Source: Lachnospiraceae bacterium
Lineage (GTDB): Bacteria; Bacillota; Clostridia; Lachnospirales; Lachnospiraceae
Reading direction: 5' to 3'
DNA: 59,224 nt
NCBI GenBank assembly: GCA_017536965.1
Contig: JAFWCK010000020.1
Location: 1 to 59,224 of the forward strand
Shown here: positions 44,706 to 54,827 of the stretch, piece after piece
Layout: each line of letters starts with the position of its first letter
How positions within the stretch are numbered: position 1 is the stretch's first letter
Made by a program: the position numbers and the translations under genes
The notes under the pieces: model-generated
What the model was told of the DNA's origin: nothing
Database searches by the model: none
The model's input: the letters and a program-made list of their open reading frames with translations, nothing else

Positions 44706-45467
44706 TTATTTCTCCATTTCGGCTTTGATCTGTCTGATTTCTTCTACTGCCTGTGCGCTGACATCATATGGGGAAAGACCACTTCTGTCCGCGTCTATCA
44801 CTTCACTGTTATATGTGATATATCCAAGGATCACATCTTTTGGAATCCTGCTTTCAATAAAGGCTTTGTCGTCTTCGCTGCGGATCTTGTTTCCGACAAC
44901 ATTTACTTTTGTGACGCCAATATCTGCTGCCAGTTGTTTTACCTTTTCATAAGTCTGAATGCTTCTGGCTCCCGGTTCCACAACGACGATGAACTGATCC
45001 ATGATGCTGGCGGTTCCCCGTCCAAGGTGCTCCAGACCTGCCTCCATATCCATGATGACCACATCATCTTTCCGAAGGACAAGACTGGAAAGAATGGCTT
45101 TGAGCATGACATGCTCCGGACAGACGCATCCGCTTCCACCTGTTTCGACAGTCCCCATGACCAGGAGTTTTACACCATTTATCTCTTTTGCATATGTGTC
45201 CGGAATATCGGAGACTTGCGGGTTCAGTTTATAGAATTTATTATCCGCACTGGCCCCCGTCCTTTCTTCCACAAGTTTTCTCATTTTGGAGATTGGAGTA
45301 ATGGCATTCACTTCTTCTTCCGTAAAGCCAAGTGCCAGTCCCAGATTGGCATCCGGATCAACATCAGCCGCCAGTACGCACCTGCCTTCCTGCGCGTATA
45401 ATCTTGCAAGAGTGCTGGCCAAGGTCGTTTTCCCGACGCCGCCTTTCCCTGTAATTGCTACTTTCAT
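44706..45467 (-). CDS. cooC: CODH nickel-insertion ATPase CooC
   Basis: CooC is a MinD/ParA-type ATPase that inserts nickel into the C-cluster of carbon monoxide dehydrogenase and possibly into AcsB (AcsF role). The 253-residue chain has the deviant Walker A motif GKGGVGKTT (7-15), Walker B VVIMDMEAG, and the dimer metal-binding Cys-x-Cys in GCVCPEH (C114, C116). It lies two bases after cooS and one base before acsB, serving both neighbours. Confidence 0.95.
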   Translation of the reverse strand: MKVAITGKGGVGKTTLASTLARLYAQEGRCVLAADVDPDANLGLALGFTEEEVNAITPISKMRKLVEERTGASADNKFYKLNPQVSDIPDTYAKEINGVKLLVMGTVETGGSGCVCPEHVMLKAILSSLVLRKDDVVIMDMEAGLEHLGRGTASIMDQFIVVVEPGARSIQTYEKVKQLAADIGVTKVNVVGNKIRSEDDKAFIESRIPKDVILGYITYNSEVIDADRSGLSPYDVSAQAVEEIRQIKAEMEK

Positions 45468-45469
45468 GA

Positions 45470-47362
45470 TCAGATTCCTAATGCTTCTCTTTTCTCTTCA
45501 ATATGCTCGATCATCATTGTGGTCAGCATATCGATATCATTATTTACAATAAAGTTCGCACCTACCCAGTCCTTGATACCACTCTGTAAAAATCCTCTGA
45601 CCTGATCGGATCCCTTGGTATATGGATCAACGCCCAGGAATGTATCAATACCGGTAGCGACGACATAGTTTCCGATGGACACTGCCTTTTCACTCATCCA
45701 CTCAGGTGCGCATCCGACCAGAGGAATTTCCGAGATCTCAATACCCCAGTCTTTTGCAATATCAGATGCCAGGACCATCATACGGGAAATATCCACGCAG
45801 GAACCCATATGCAGAACCGGCGGGATATCGACCAATCGGCAGACTCTCTTTAAACCTTCGCCGCAATACTTGGCTGCTTCTTTATCCATTAAGCCGACCT
45901 TGGCAGCTGCCTGTGCCGAGCATCCGGAAACCACGACTAAAATGTCATTTTCCAGAAGCCGTTTCATCAGATCTACATGGAAGGAGTCCGGCCTGATCTT
46001 CGGGTTGTTGCAGCCGACCATGGCGACCGCACCGCGGATAACGCCGGATTTCACTGCATCAACCAGAGGTTTCATGGTGCCCAGTTCATCCACATGGGAA
46101 TTTGTAACGCCGTCCAGGCATTTTTTGATTGCTTCCACGGAATAACCAACTGTTGCCTTTGATTTCTGTTTCGGGATATTGACCAGCTCCGGATCGCGGT
46201 TCTTAAAGTTCATGATCGCAAGACGGATGATCTTTTTCGCATTCTCTCCCGCATTCGCCTCATCGAACTCGATAAACTCGGAATCCGGTATCTTTGCGAT
46301 ATGGGAGGTCGTGATAAACTTGGTATGGAAACATTTAGAAAGAGGTCCCAATGCAGGGAAGATACACTGCACATCTACAACAATGGCTTCACAGGCACCG
46401 GTCAATACAACATTCTCCTGTGCCAGGAAGTTGCCTGCCATCGGGATCCCGTGACGCATTGCCACCTCATTGGAAGTACAGCATACGCCCGCGATATTGA
46501 TACCCTTTGCACCCTGCTCTTTAGCCAGTGCGATCATTTCCGGATCATTCGCATAGAAAACGATCATTTCAGAAAGCGACGGATCGTGTCCATGAACGAT
46601 GATATTGACCATATCTTCTTCCATGACACCGATGTTTGCTTCGGTATCAATCGGTTTCGGCGTTCCGAAAAGAATATCGGAAAACTCCGTTCCCATCATG
46701 GAACCGCCCCATCCATCAGAAAGACCTGCACGCAGCGCCTGACGGACCAGCGCCTCCGGATCAGAAGAACAGCCCATATGTGTCATGTGCATAGACTGGG
46801 AGACTTCCCTGTCGATCGCGCGCGGTGAGATATCCTGCGATTCCCAGATCTGCTGGCGTAATAACGGCGCACGTTTTAAGAACCGTTGTGTGCCAAACGG
46901 CTTACCGTATTCATTCAGGCCAGCCAGAGCGACATCGTGGGCGACATCGTAAATATCCCTGCCCTCTGTTTCAATCTCCCATTCCTTTGCAATGCGAAGG
47001 AGCTTCTCCTCGTCTTTGACTTTGTAATCACTATCCGGGGACGATTTGTAAAGGGTATGTGCAATGCTTCTGCCGTGATCGGAATGAGTGGCCGCTCCGC
47101 CTGCTGTAAAACGCAGATAGTTTCTGGCAACGATTCCGTGCACGTCACATCCGCAGATGCCGCGCGGCGCCTTTTTGGAGATCCGGCACGGACCCATGGA
47201 ACAAATACGACAGCATGTTCCGGACTCACCAAACCCGCAGTGCGGCGTTTGATTTCTAACGCGCTGCTGCCAGGTATCGGCCCCTACCTTTTCCGCTGTT
47301 TTTAAGAGTTCTTCGGTTGCTGCGATGACTTCCTCTGATGGAATGACTCCTTCCCAACTCAA
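45470..47362 (-). CDS. cooS: Anaerobic carbon monoxide dehydrogenase catalytic subunit
   Basis: CooS/AcsA interconverts CO and CO2 at a Ni-Fe-S C-cluster and supplies CO to acetyl-CoA synthase. In the 630-residue chain C42 and C50 fit the intersubunit D-cluster, and C51, C54, C59 and C70 or C72 the B-cluster. C-cluster ligands appear as the His of VHGHDPSLSEM and the cysteines of GVCCTSNE, VGCNNPK, SGCSAQ and MGSCVD. The start is TTG at 47362, eight bases after a strong AGGAGG; no nearby ATG fits. It leads a three-gene unit with cooC and acsB. The 250-base region upstream holds repeats described separately. Confidence 0.96.
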   Translation of the reverse strand: MSWEGVIPSEEVIAATEELLKTAEKVGADTWQQRVRNQTPHCGFGESGTCCRICSMGPCRISKKAPRGICGCDVHGIVARNYLRFTAGGAATHSDHGRSIAHTLYKSSPDSDYKVKDEEKLLRIAKEWEIETEGRDIYDVAHDVALAGLNEYGKPFGTQRFLKRAPLLRQQIWESQDISPRAIDREVSQSMHMTHMGCSSDPEALVRQALRAGLSDGWGGSMMGTEFSDILFGTPKPIDTEANIGVMEEDMVNIIVHGHDPSLSEMIVFYANDPEMIALAKEQGAKGINIAGVCCTSNEVAMRHGIPMAGNFLAQENVVLTGACEAIVVDVQCIFPALGPLSKCFHTKFITTSHIAKIPDSEFIEFDEANAGENAKKIIRLAIMNFKNRDPELVNIPKQKSKATVGYSVEAIKKCLDGVTNSHVDELGTMKPLVDAVKSGVIRGAVAMVGCNNPKIRPDSFHVDLMKRLLENDILVVVSGCSAQAAAKVGLMDKEAAKYCGEGLKRVCRLVDIPPVLHMGSCVDISRMMVLASDIAKDWGIEISEIPLVGCAPEWMSEKAVSIGNYVVATGIDTFLGVDPYTKGSDQVRGFLQSGIKDWVGANFIVNNDIDMLTTMMIEHIEEKREALGI

Positions 47363-47563
47363 CTTATGTTCCTCCTGTTCTTTTTATAAAAAACACTTCT
47401 TGTTATTTTTTTAACGATTCAATAGTACCTTATCACCTCTTTCCTTTTTTGTATTGTTTTAACGGTTTATTTTTGGTAATATTTTTCGATCAATTTGTTC
47501 TTTTAAAAATACATATCCCCATCGGGGGATATCAAATTTATAAAAAAAGCTTTAAAACAGGCA
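47363..47563. promoter_or_regulatory. Regulatory region upstream of cooS
   Basis: AT-rich region with no open frame of note. It holds two near-identical 18-base direct repeats (47404-47421 and 47452-47469, 15 of 18 identical, 48 bases apart) and a palindrome ATATCCCC-N4-GGGGATAT (47513-47532). No convincing -35/-10 pair stands out. Confidence 0.55.
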
Positions 47564-47596
47564 AAAAAGCGGAGAACCTGCAGTTCTCCGCTTTTT
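47564..47596. terminator. Bidirectional intrinsic terminator after lepA
   Basis: A 14-base-pair perfect stem (AAAAAGCGGAGAAC with its complement, 47564-47577 and 47583-47596) and a 5-base loop end in T runs in both directions. It closes the lepA operon and shields cooS. Confidence 0.85.
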
Positions 47597-47613
47597 GAAA
47601 AATATTTATATTT

Positions 47614-49419
47614 CTATCGGTCATCCAATTTCAATACAGACATAAACGCCTTCTGCGGGATCTCCACATTGCCGATCTGCCGCATCCGTTTTTTGCCTTC
47701 TTTCTGTTTCTCCAGCAATTTTCTTTTTCGGGTAATATCACCGCCATAACACTTTGCAAGCACATCCTTACGCAATGCCTTAACCGTCTCTCTGGCAATG
47801 ATCTTGCTGCCAATTGCTGCCTGGATCGGGATCTCGAACAGATGTCTTGGAATCTCTTCTTTCAGTTTTTCACACATCTTGCGCCCGCGCTCATAAGCAG
47901 AATCCGCATGAACAATAAAGGACAATGCATCCACTTCTTCCCGGTTGATCAGGATATCCAGCTTAACCAGTTTACTTCTCTCATATCCTTTCAATTCATA
48001 ATCCAGTGAAGCATATCCCCTGGATCTTGATTTCAACGCATCGAAGAAGTCATAAATGATCTCGTTAAGCGGAAGGTCATAACGCAGGATCGCACGGTTT
48101 GCCTCAATGTATTCGATTTCTTTATATACCCCTCGTCTTTCCTGGCAAAGTTCCATGATCGGTCCGATATAGTCCGATGTGACCATGATCTCGGCCTCTA
48201 CCATCGGTTCTTCCATATATTCGATCTCAGAAGGATCCGGCAGATTAGTAGGATTTGTCAGATCGATCATCGTTCCGTCTGTTTTCATAACCTTATAAAT
48301 AACGGACGGAGCTGTCGTGACCAGATCCAGATTATACTCTCTCTCCAGGCGCTCCTCAATGATCTCCAGATGAAGAAGACCTAAGAAACCGCAGCGGAAT
48401 CCAAATCCTAACGCTACTGAAGTTTCCGGTTCATAGTTCAACGAAGCGTCATTTAATTTCAGTTTTTCCAACGCATCCCGCAGATCTTCGTAATGCGCAC
48501 CATCCGCCGGATACATGCCGCAGTATACCATCGACTGCACTTTTTTATAACCCGGAAGCGGCTCGCTGCAAGGACGCTGCGCATCCGTTACCGTATCACC
48601 GACCATGGTATCACGGACGTTCTTAATAGATGCGGTAAAGTAGCCGACCATGCCTGCGGTCAGTCCATCGCAAGGGATAAACTTGCCTGCGCCAAAATAG
48701 CCGACTTCAACCACGTTTGCCTCGGCACCGGTTGCCATCATTTTAACGGTCGTCCCAACTTTGATCGTGCCTTCCCGCACGCGGATAAAGACGATCACGC
48801 CTTTATAGGAATCATAGATGGAATCAAAGATCAATGCCTGCAAAGGCGCAGACGCATCACCCTGCGGAGCCGGGATCCGTTCCACAATTGCTTCCAGGAC
48901 CTGTTCAATATTGATATCATTCTTAGCCGAGATCAGCGGTGCATCATGCGCCTCCAGCCCGATGACATCTTCAATCTCTTCGATCACTCTCTCCGGCTCA
49001 GCACTCGGCAGATCGATCTTATTAATGACCGGGATCACTTCCAGATCATGATCAATGGCCATATAGACATTCGCCAGGGTCTGCGCCTCGATTCCCTGTG
49101 CAGCATCAACGACCAGAACGGCTCCGTCACAAGCAGCCAGAGACCGGGAGACCTCATAGTTGAAGTCTACATGCCCCGGAGTATCGATCAGATTAAATAC
49201 GTATTCTTCACCATTTTGCGCTTTATAAATAACACGCACCGCCTGGGCCTTGATCGTGATCCCTCGCTCCCGCTCCAGATCCATATTATCCAGCACCTGT
49301 GCCTGCATTTCACGGCTGGTCAGTGTACCGGTCTTTTCGATGATCCGGTCAGCCAACGTACTTTTGCCGTGGTCGATATGCGCAATGATACAAAAATTAC
49401 GGATGTTTTCCTGATTCAT
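47614..49419 (-). CDS. lepA: Elongation factor 4 (LepA)
   Basis: LepA is a translational GTPase related to EF-G. The 601-residue protein shows HIDHGKST (G1), ERGITIKAQ (G2), DTPGHVDF (G3) and NKIDLP (G4), domains II and III, and the LepA-specific C-terminal domain ([26 protein letters not shown]). Size is normal. It follows argS by eight bases and is the last gene before the strong terminator. Confidence 0.97.
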   Translation of the reverse strand: MNQENIRNFCIIAHIDHGKSTLADRIIEKTGTLTSREMQAQVLDNMDLERERGITIKAQAVRVIYKAQNGEEYVFNLIDTPGHVDFNYEVSRSLAACDGAVLVVDAAQGIEAQTLANVYMAIDHDLEVIPVINKIDLPSAEPERVIEEIEDVIGLEAHDAPLISAKNDINIEQVLEAIVERIPAPQGDASAPLQALIFDSIYDSYKGVIVFIRVREGTIKVGTTVKMMATGAEANVVEVGYFGAGKFIPCDGLTAGMVGYFTASIKNVRDTMVGDTVTDAQRPCSEPLPGYKKVQSMVYCGMYPADGAHYEDLRDALEKLKLNDASLNYEPETSVALGFGFRCGFLGLLHLEIIEERLEREYNLDLVTTAPSVIYKVMKTDGTMIDLTNPTNLPDPSEIEYMEEPMVEAEIMVTSDYIGPIMELCQERRGVYKEIEYIEANRAILRYDLPLNEIIYDFFDALKSRSRGYASLDYELKGYERSKLVKLDILINREEVDALSFIVHADSAYERGRKMCEKLKEEIPRHLFEIPIQAAIGSKIIARETVKALRKDVLAKCYGGDITRKRKLLEKQKEGKKRMRQIGNVEIPQKAFMSVLKLDDR

Positions 49420-49427
49420 AAATCTCT

Positions 49428-51152
49428 TTACATTCTTTCCGGAGCACCAAATCCTAACAAGTCAATGCACTGCTCCAGAACTTCTTTTGTCAGTTTCAGG
49501 AGAGACAGATAACTCTCTTTCTTCTTTTCATCCTCTTCAGAAAGGATCTTCACTTCATGATAAAACGTATTAAACGCATTTGCCAGATCATAAATGTACG
49601 AGCAGATCTTATGCGGCGCCAGTTCTTTGTAGGCTGTCTCGATGACATCCGAGAAACGGGCTGCTTCCATCAGAAGGCCTTTTTCCGCTTTCTCCCCGGT
49701 AAAAAAGATTTCGCCATCTGCTTCTTTTCCGGCTTTATTCAGGATCGACTTGATACGGACGATCGTATAAAGAATATACGGGCCGGTGTTGCCTTCAAAT
49801 TCAATAAAACGGCTGATATCAAAAATATAATCCTTTGTAGCCTGATTGGAAAGATCGCCGTATTTCAATGCTGCAAGCGCAATCACTTTGGATGTCTTTG
49901 CTGCTTCTTCTGCACTGATATCCGGATTATCCTTCATCTTTTCCAGAACAGCCTCGTTGACCTCATTGATCAGCGACTCCAGGCGCATCACTCCACCGGA
50001 ACGTGTTTTATACGGCTGTCCATCTTTCCCGTTCATTGTTCCAAATCCAAGATGGAAAAGCTTTTCTCCTTCATGCACGATATGTGCTTTCCGCGATACG
50101 CGGAAAACCTGCTCCAGGTGGAGAGACTGCCGTTTATCCACGACATAGATGACATAATCCGGGCAATACAATTTTTCTCTTTCCACCAATGTAGCCAGAT
50201 CCGTTGTCGCATAAAGACTGGATCCATCCCGTTTCACAATAATACAAGGCGGAAGCTCTTTTTTATCTGTTTCTTCTGTTACATCAATGACATACGCGCC
50301 ATCACTTTCATAAGCAAGCCCCTGATCTTTCAGATCCTGGATCATTGCAGGAATATAAGGCTGTACATCACTTTCACCTTTCCAGAGATCAAAATAGACC
50401 TCCAGATTATCATAGTTCTTCTTCAGATCTTCTTTGGAAACTTCCGTGATCTTTTCCCAGATCTTCCGATACTGCGCGTTTCCATTCTGCAGTTCCCCGG
50501 TGATACGATGTGCTTCTTCAGCAAACGCCTTATCATATGTATCGCTTTCTTCTTTGCACTTCTTGCTGGCTGTCGGATAGATTTCCTCCAGATCCGTCAC
50601 TGTAAAGTTATCTTCCATGCCGCGAAGGATCAGCTCAGCAATGACCTGGCCCATCTGCAGGCCCCAGTCGCCTAAGTGCACATCGCCCAGTACATCATGT
50701 CCCATATAACGGCAGATCCGTTTGATGCTTTCCCCTATGATAGCCGCGCGGAGATGTCCGATGTGCAATGGCTTTGCCACATTGGCTCCGCCGTAATCTA
50801 CCAGGATCATCTGCTTAGGCTCTTCGTTATCCAGGCCGAATTTTTCTTCTCTGACCATGTTTCCTATATATTCAGTCAGAAATCTTCCGGTCACTTTCAA
50901 ATTGATAAAGCCCGGTTTCACTGCCTCCGCCATCTCAAAAGCCGGATTATCCAAAAGAACGTGAGCCACTTTTTCCGCTATTTCCATCGGAGCCTGATGC
51001 ACTTTTTTTGCCAGCACCATCGCTCCGTTGCACTGGTATTCACAAAGATCCGGACGGTTTGAAAGAGAGGCAGTGATTCCCTCTTTCGGATATCCGGATG
51101 CTTCAAATGCATCCTGCAAATGTTCTGTTATCAAGTCTAAAAATTTTTTCAT
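49428..51152 (-). CDS. argS: Arginyl-tRNA synthetase
   Basis: This class I synthetase charges tRNAArg. The 574-residue chain has the HIGH signature in [17 protein letters not shown], an N-terminal Add1 domain, and a C-terminal DALR-type anticodon domain ([15 protein letters not shown] and following). A true KMSKS is not visible, as in many ArgRS enzymes; the corresponding region reads [14 protein letters not shown]. Its ATG overlaps the stop of the UDP-sugar pyrophosphorylase gene by four bases. Confidence 0.96.
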   Translation of the reverse strand: MKKFLDLITEHLQDAFEASGYPKEGITASLSNRPDLCEYQCNGAMVLAKKVHQAPMEIAEKVAHVLLDNPAFEMAEAVKPGFINLKVTGRFLTEYIGNMVREEKFGLDNEEPKQMILVDYGGANVAKPLHIGHLRAAIIGESIKRICRYMGHDVLGDVHLGDWGLQMGQVIAELILRGMEDNFTVTDLEEIYPTASKKCKEESDTYDKAFAEEAHRITGELQNGNAQYRKIWEKITEVSKEDLKKNYDNLEVYFDLWKGESDVQPYIPAMIQDLKDQGLAYESDGAYVIDVTEETDKKELPPCIIVKRDGSSLYATTDLATLVEREKLYCPDYVIYVVDKRQSLHLEQVFRVSRKAHIVHEGEKLFHLGFGTMNGKDGQPYKTRSGGVMRLESLINEVNEAVLEKMKDNPDISAEEAAKTSKVIALAALKYGDLSNQATKDYIFDISRFIEFEGNTGPYILYTIVRIKSILNKAGKEADGEIFFTGEKAEKGLLMEAARFSDVIETAYKELAPHKICSYIYDLANAFNTFYHEVKILSEEDEKKKESYLSLLKLTKEVLEQCIDLLGFGAPERM

Positions 51153-52366
51153 AATTCGATACCAATCTTCTGCATCATTTCACGGGCGGAATCTAAGGAA
51201 TCCACGCCATGCATATTTTTGATCGGAGCAAACTCCTTCGCACGGTCAACTTCAAAGACGAGACAGCCGTCCATCATCTGGATCATATCCAGAACCAAAG
51301 TCTCATATTTATGTCCGTTTGGCTGCTCCGGTTTGATCTTATTTCCGTTTTCATCCACGTAAGGGATTTTCTTATCCACAATATGAAGCGGCATCTGATC
51401 ATTCGCGATCCGCTCCAGCTCTCCTAATGAAAACAGATAATTCAGGATCACACCAAAGTTGTAAGCAAGTTCTCCATCTTCATTCTTTTCTTCCATCATC
51501 GCATCCGTCAGTTCGTAATATTCTACGATGGATGGACGTCCATCCCGGTTGCAGATCACACCGACTTTCTCGTCCGGCGCTGCTTTACGGATCACTTTCG
51601 CGCCAATCGGCTTGCCTGATTTGATCGTAGCTCCGACAAAGACCGGATCTGCAATCCTTTGCAGCACATTATCCACTGCAAAGATATTCAGCCATTTTAC
51701 GCCCATTTCTTTGATCTTATCTACTAAACCGGCTTTTTTCAGTGAGATAAACCAGCCGCCGTTTCCGTTCGGAGAAAGAGAGATATGTCCTTTTTCTTCC
51801 AGATACACTTTCCCGTTAAAGTCAGTGGATGGAGCCATTTCCTGAATAAAGAAGAAAACATAATCCGGATTATAGCCAAAATAGTCATGCTCACGGAAAA
51901 AGGCACGTGTCGCAGCATCATTTTTATCACTGGTCATGATCAAAAGAGGGATCCACGCATCTGCTGCCTTTTTCACATCCATCAGATTGTTGATCAGACA
52001 CTGAAAGATAAAGAGTTCTTTTGTTAAACCTACATTCAGAGTTCCTTTCGGACCGTCTAAGCCCAGACGCGTACCCTGTCCGCCAGCCAGCAAAACAGCT
52101 GCCACTTCGTTGTTTTGGATCGCACGGATTCCTTCATTACGGAATTCCGCTTCCTGATCATGGATCTGATCCAGTGTCAGTGCGCCAATCGGTGTGATCA
52201 CTCCCCCGCCGTCTGTCCCCTGCGGATGATCGATCATATCAAAATCGATACGGCTGATCTCCTCTAAAAGGGTCTTCTGTTCATCTTCATTCAGCTCTTC
52301 ATAAAACCGAAGAAGCTGTGTCTGTCCTCTTTCTTCCAACTGTTTTCTGATTTGTTCCAATGTCAT
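51149..52366 (-). CDS. UDPGP-family UTP-sugar-1-phosphate uridylyltransferase
   Basis: The 405-residue protein belongs to the eukaryote-like UDPGP family, which makes UDP-glucose or UDP-N-acetylhexosamines. It has the nucleotide-binding motif LLAGGQGTRLGLDGPKGT, the segment PNGNGGWFISL and a sugar-phosphate region (GAKVIRKAAPDEKVGVIC). Close similarity to UDP-GlcNAc/GalNAc pyrophosphorylases is likely, but the sugar cannot be fixed by eye. The ATG at 52366 (MTLEQIRKQL) lies five bases after the carbonic-anhydrase-like gene; the longer frame from 52480 would overlap it fully. Confidence 0.88.
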   Translation of the reverse strand: MTLEQIRKQLEERGQTQLLRFYEELNEDEQKTLLEEISRIDFDMIDHPQGTDGGGVITPIGALTLDQIHDQEAEFRNEGIRAIQNNEVAAVLLAGGQGTRLGLDGPKGTLNVGLTKELFIFQCLINNLMDVKKAADAWIPLLIMTSDKNDAATRAFFREHDYFGYNPDYVFFFIQEMAPSTDFNGKVYLEEKGHISLSPNGNGGWFISLKKAGLVDKIKEMGVKWLNIFAVDNVLQRIADPVFVGATIKSGKPIGAKVIRKAAPDEKVGVICNRDGRPSIVEYYELTDAMMEEKNEDGELAYNFGVILNYLFSLGELERIANDQMPLHIVDKKIPYVDENGNKIKPEQPNGHKYETLVLDMIQMMDGCLVFEVDRAKEFAPIKNMHGVDSLDSAREMMQKIGIEL

Positions 52367-52371
52367 ATCCT

Positions 52372-52881
52372 TTACCTGCTCTCTCTGTATATTCTGGCCG
52401 CTTCTACATAAGTTTGGATATTCTCCGCACTTGCTATAAGCTGCTCTGCTGTTACTTCTTTTTTGACTGCCGCCGGACATCCTACGATCAGTGATCGGTC
52501 CGGAAATACCTTTCCCTCCGTAACCACAGCGCCTGCTCCGACGATGCAGTCTTTTCCGATCACTGCATGATTCAAAATGATCGCACCCATTCCAATCAGC
52601 GTTCCATCACCGATCGTACATCCGTGAATGATGCAGTTATGTCCGATCGTCACATTTTCACCTATAATGACTTCATCTCCGATATCCATATGAATAACGG
52701 AATTATCCTGAAGATTGGAATTCTTTCCCACGTAGATCGGGCCTTCATCGCCGCGCAGGACGGCCCCGAACCAGATATTCGTATTTTCAGCCAGTGTCAC
52801 ATCTCCGATCACTGACGCATTATCCGCAATAAACAACGCTTTTTCCACGTTTGGGGTCTTTCCCTGATAATCCAAGATCAT
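52372..52881 (-). CDS. Gamma-carbonic-anhydrase-like hexapeptide-repeat protein
   Basis: The 169-residue protein is a left-handed beta helix built of hexapeptide repeats (ADNASVIGDVTLAENTNIW, IGENVTIGHNCIIHG, IGDGTLIGMGAIILNHAVIG). The three zinc histidines of gamma-CA-type proteins are present in VIHMDIG, GHNCIIHG and nearby. Such YrdA/CaiE-like proteins may have carbonic anhydrase activity or none. A GGAGG site precedes the ATG. It is the first gene of the operon that runs to lepA and is divergent from the helicase gene. Confidence 0.9.
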   Translation of the reverse strand: MILDYQGKTPNVEKALFIADNASVIGDVTLAENTNIWFGAVLRGDEGPIYVGKNSNLQDNSVIHMDIGDEVIIGENVTIGHNCIIHGCTIGDGTLIGMGAIILNHAVIGKDCIVGAGAVVTEGKVFPDRSLIVGCPAAVKKEVTAEQLIASAENIQTYVEAARIYRESR

Positions 52882-52927
52882 ACTGATTCCTCCGCGAAAT
52901 TAATCTGAATTAATATAGCACAAACGG

Positions 52928-52956
52928 TTGATAAAAGCCATTCTTTGCACTAATAT
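52928..52956 (+). promoter_or_regulatory. Sigma-A-type promoter for the helicase gene
   Basis: TTGATA (52928-52933), 17 bases, TAATAT (52951-52956). Predicted +1 is near 52963, four bases before the ATG. Confidence 0.55.
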
Positions 52957-52966
52957 TATCTTAATT

Positions 52967-54823
52967 ATGAGGTTCAATCAATCGCAATCGCGGGCAATTG
53001 ACCATTTTCGGGGACCATCTCTTGTCCTCGCCGGTCCCGGAAGCGGGAAAACGGCAGTCATCACCTATCGCGTGAAAAACCTAATCGAAAAATACCATAT
53101 TCCGCCCTGTAAGATCCTTGTGCTCACATTTTCAAAAGCTGCTGCCAGGGAGATGGAAGAGCGCTTCTTTTCTTTGCAAACTTCAGGTGTCAAAAAAGAA
53201 AACTGCCCGGTATTCGGGACTTTTCATGGCTTTTTCTTTTCTGTCCTCCGTTCAGTCGAAAACAATGGACAGAAAAAGGTTCTTTCCTCTGCAAAAAAAA
53301 GAATCCTTCTGCAGGAAGAATGCATCCGTCTGCATATTGATCAGGAGGAAGACTCCTTTTGGGAAACGTTGGAACATGAAATCAGCCGCATCAAAAGCGG
53401 TCTTGCAGCTATGGTTTCTTCTTCCATCCTTCCTCCGGAATCCTTTCAGCTGCTCTTTGAGGCATATGAGGCAGCACTTTCTGCCAATCAGCTGCTGGAT
53501 TTCGATGACATCCTCAGCCAGACTCTGGAGCTGCTTTCGCTTCGGAAAGATATTCTTTCGTCCCTGCAGGATCATTTTTCTTTTTTTCTGATCGATGAAT
53601 TTCAGGATGTCAGCCAGATTCAGTATTCCATTATGAATCTGCTTGCAGAAAGAGACCGCAACCTGTTTGCTGTCGGAGATGATGACCAGTCTATTTACTC
53701 TTTTCGCGGTGCTTCCGCAGGAATCATGAAACAGTTCCTGCTGGATTATCCGGAAGCAGAGCGGATCCTTCTTAATGTGAACTACCGCAATCCAACGCCA
53801 ATCATCCGTTCTGCACTGAAAGTCATTACCGGCAATCCGGACCGGTTTCAGAAAGAGATTTTGTGCCCCTCTAATGCAGAAGATCCTGATGCCTTTTCCC
53901 TTCGGGAAGAAGAAAACCTGGAATCGGAATACTTCTATATCGCAGAAAAGATTTCCTCCATACTCCAGCAGGGCATCCGCCTTGATCAGATTGCGATCCT
54001 CCTGCGAAGCACAACGGACCTATCTCTTCTCAGACGGATCCTGCTCCAACAGGGAATCCCTGTAAAAGAGCACATCTCTACCGATCCTGTATTTGACAGT
54101 TTCCTTTGCAAGGACATGACTTCCTATATGAAAATAGCCTCATCCCTGTCTGGACAAATTTCCAATGAACAAGGAATACGAGGAGAGTTTCTCCGGATCC
54201 TGAACCGTCCCTCCCGTTTTCTGTCCCGGCAGGCTTTGCCAGATAATGACAGCCTCCCGGAAAGTGTCCATTCCTTCTTTTCTTCCCTTAGCAGGTATTA
54301 TTCATACCATGCAGCAGCGACAGAGCGCATTGCACGTTTTAAAGAAGATTTAGTAATCCTTGCTTCCTGTGCGCCATATGCAGCGATCAGCTTTATCTGG
54401 AACCGGGTCGGATATAAAGAATATATCAAGGAATACTGCAGAAATAATCACAAAGATTATTCTGCTTATGAAAAGATGTTCTCTGTTCTATTAGCTGCCA
54501 GCAAAGGGCTTGTTTCTTTTCGACAATGGGAAGAGCTCCTGCAGGAAAAAAAAGCCGATTTATCTGATACCGAAAACAACGGAGTCCATATCATGACAAT
54601 ACATGCGTCCAAGGGGCTGGAATTCGATACGGTCTTTATTCCGGATCTGAATGAGGGACTGCTGCCACATAAAAAGGCACCCTCCCCTGAGCAGATACAG
54701 GAAGAGCGCCGACTTTTGTATGTTGCTATGACAAGAACCCGAAGCAGGCTCCTTCTAAGTTATGTCCGGGATTATCACAATAAAAAAGCAACCCGTTCAA
54801 GATTTTTGGATTGCTTTTTCTGA
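52967..54823 (+). CDS. UvrD/PcrA-like superfamily 1 DNA helicase (short form)
   Basis: The only plus-strand gene. The 618-residue protein has the SF1A helicase motifs in order: RFNQSQSRAIDHF (Q motif), GPGSGKTA (I), FLIDEFQDVS (II), VGDDDQSIYSFRG (III), VNYRNP (IV), TIHASKGLEFD (V) and LLYVAMTR (VI). It is about 100 residues shorter than PcrA and lacks the usual C-terminal RNA polymerase-binding tail, so it is probably a paralogue rather than PcrA. I start at the ATG at 52967; the frame opens at a TTG at 52928 which lies inside the promoter. No Shine-Dalgarno is present. Its stop is four bases from the end of convergent gltX. Confidence 0.92.
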   Translation: MRFNQSQSRAIDHFRGPSLVLAGPGSGKTAVITYRVKNLIEKYHIPPCKILVLTFSKAAAREMEERFFSLQTSGVKKENCPVFGTFHGFFFSVLRSVENNGQKKVLSSAKKRILLQEECIRLHIDQEEDSFWETLEHEISRIKSGLAAMVSSSILPPESFQLLFEAYEAALSANQLLDFDDILSQTLELLSLRKDILSSLQDHFSFFLIDEFQDVSQIQYSIMNLLAERDRNLFAVGDDDQSIYSFRGASAGIMKQFLLDYPEAERILLNVNYRNPTPIIRSALKVITGNPDRFQKEILCPSNAEDPDAFSLREEENLESEYFYIAEKISSILQQGIRLDQIAILLRSTTDLSLLRRILLQQGIPVKEHISTDPVFDSFLCKDMTSYMKIASSLSGQISNEQGIRGEFLRILNRPSRFLSRQALPDNDSLPESVHSFFSSLSRYYSYHAAATERIARFKEDLVILASCAPYAAISFIWNRVGYKEYIKEYCRNNHKDYSAYEKMFSVLLAASKGLVSFRQWEELLQEKKADLSDTENNGVHIMTIHASKGLEFDTVFIPDLNEGLLPHKKAPSPEQIQEERRLLYVAMTRTRSRLLLSYVRDYHNKKATRSRFLDCFF

Positions 54824-54827
54824 TCTT

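Noticed and set aside
47513-47532. Terminator at the GGGG palindrome
   Set aside because: The 8-bp stem has no T-run close to either end and lies beyond the clear lepA terminator, so it fits an operator or leader element better.
48493-49512. 339-codon plus-strand open frame
   Set aside because: Antisense shadow of lepA, with no ribosome binding site.
49557-50675. 372-codon plus-strand open frame
   Set aside because: Antisense shadow of argS; rich in Ile, Phe and Cys without motif or signal.
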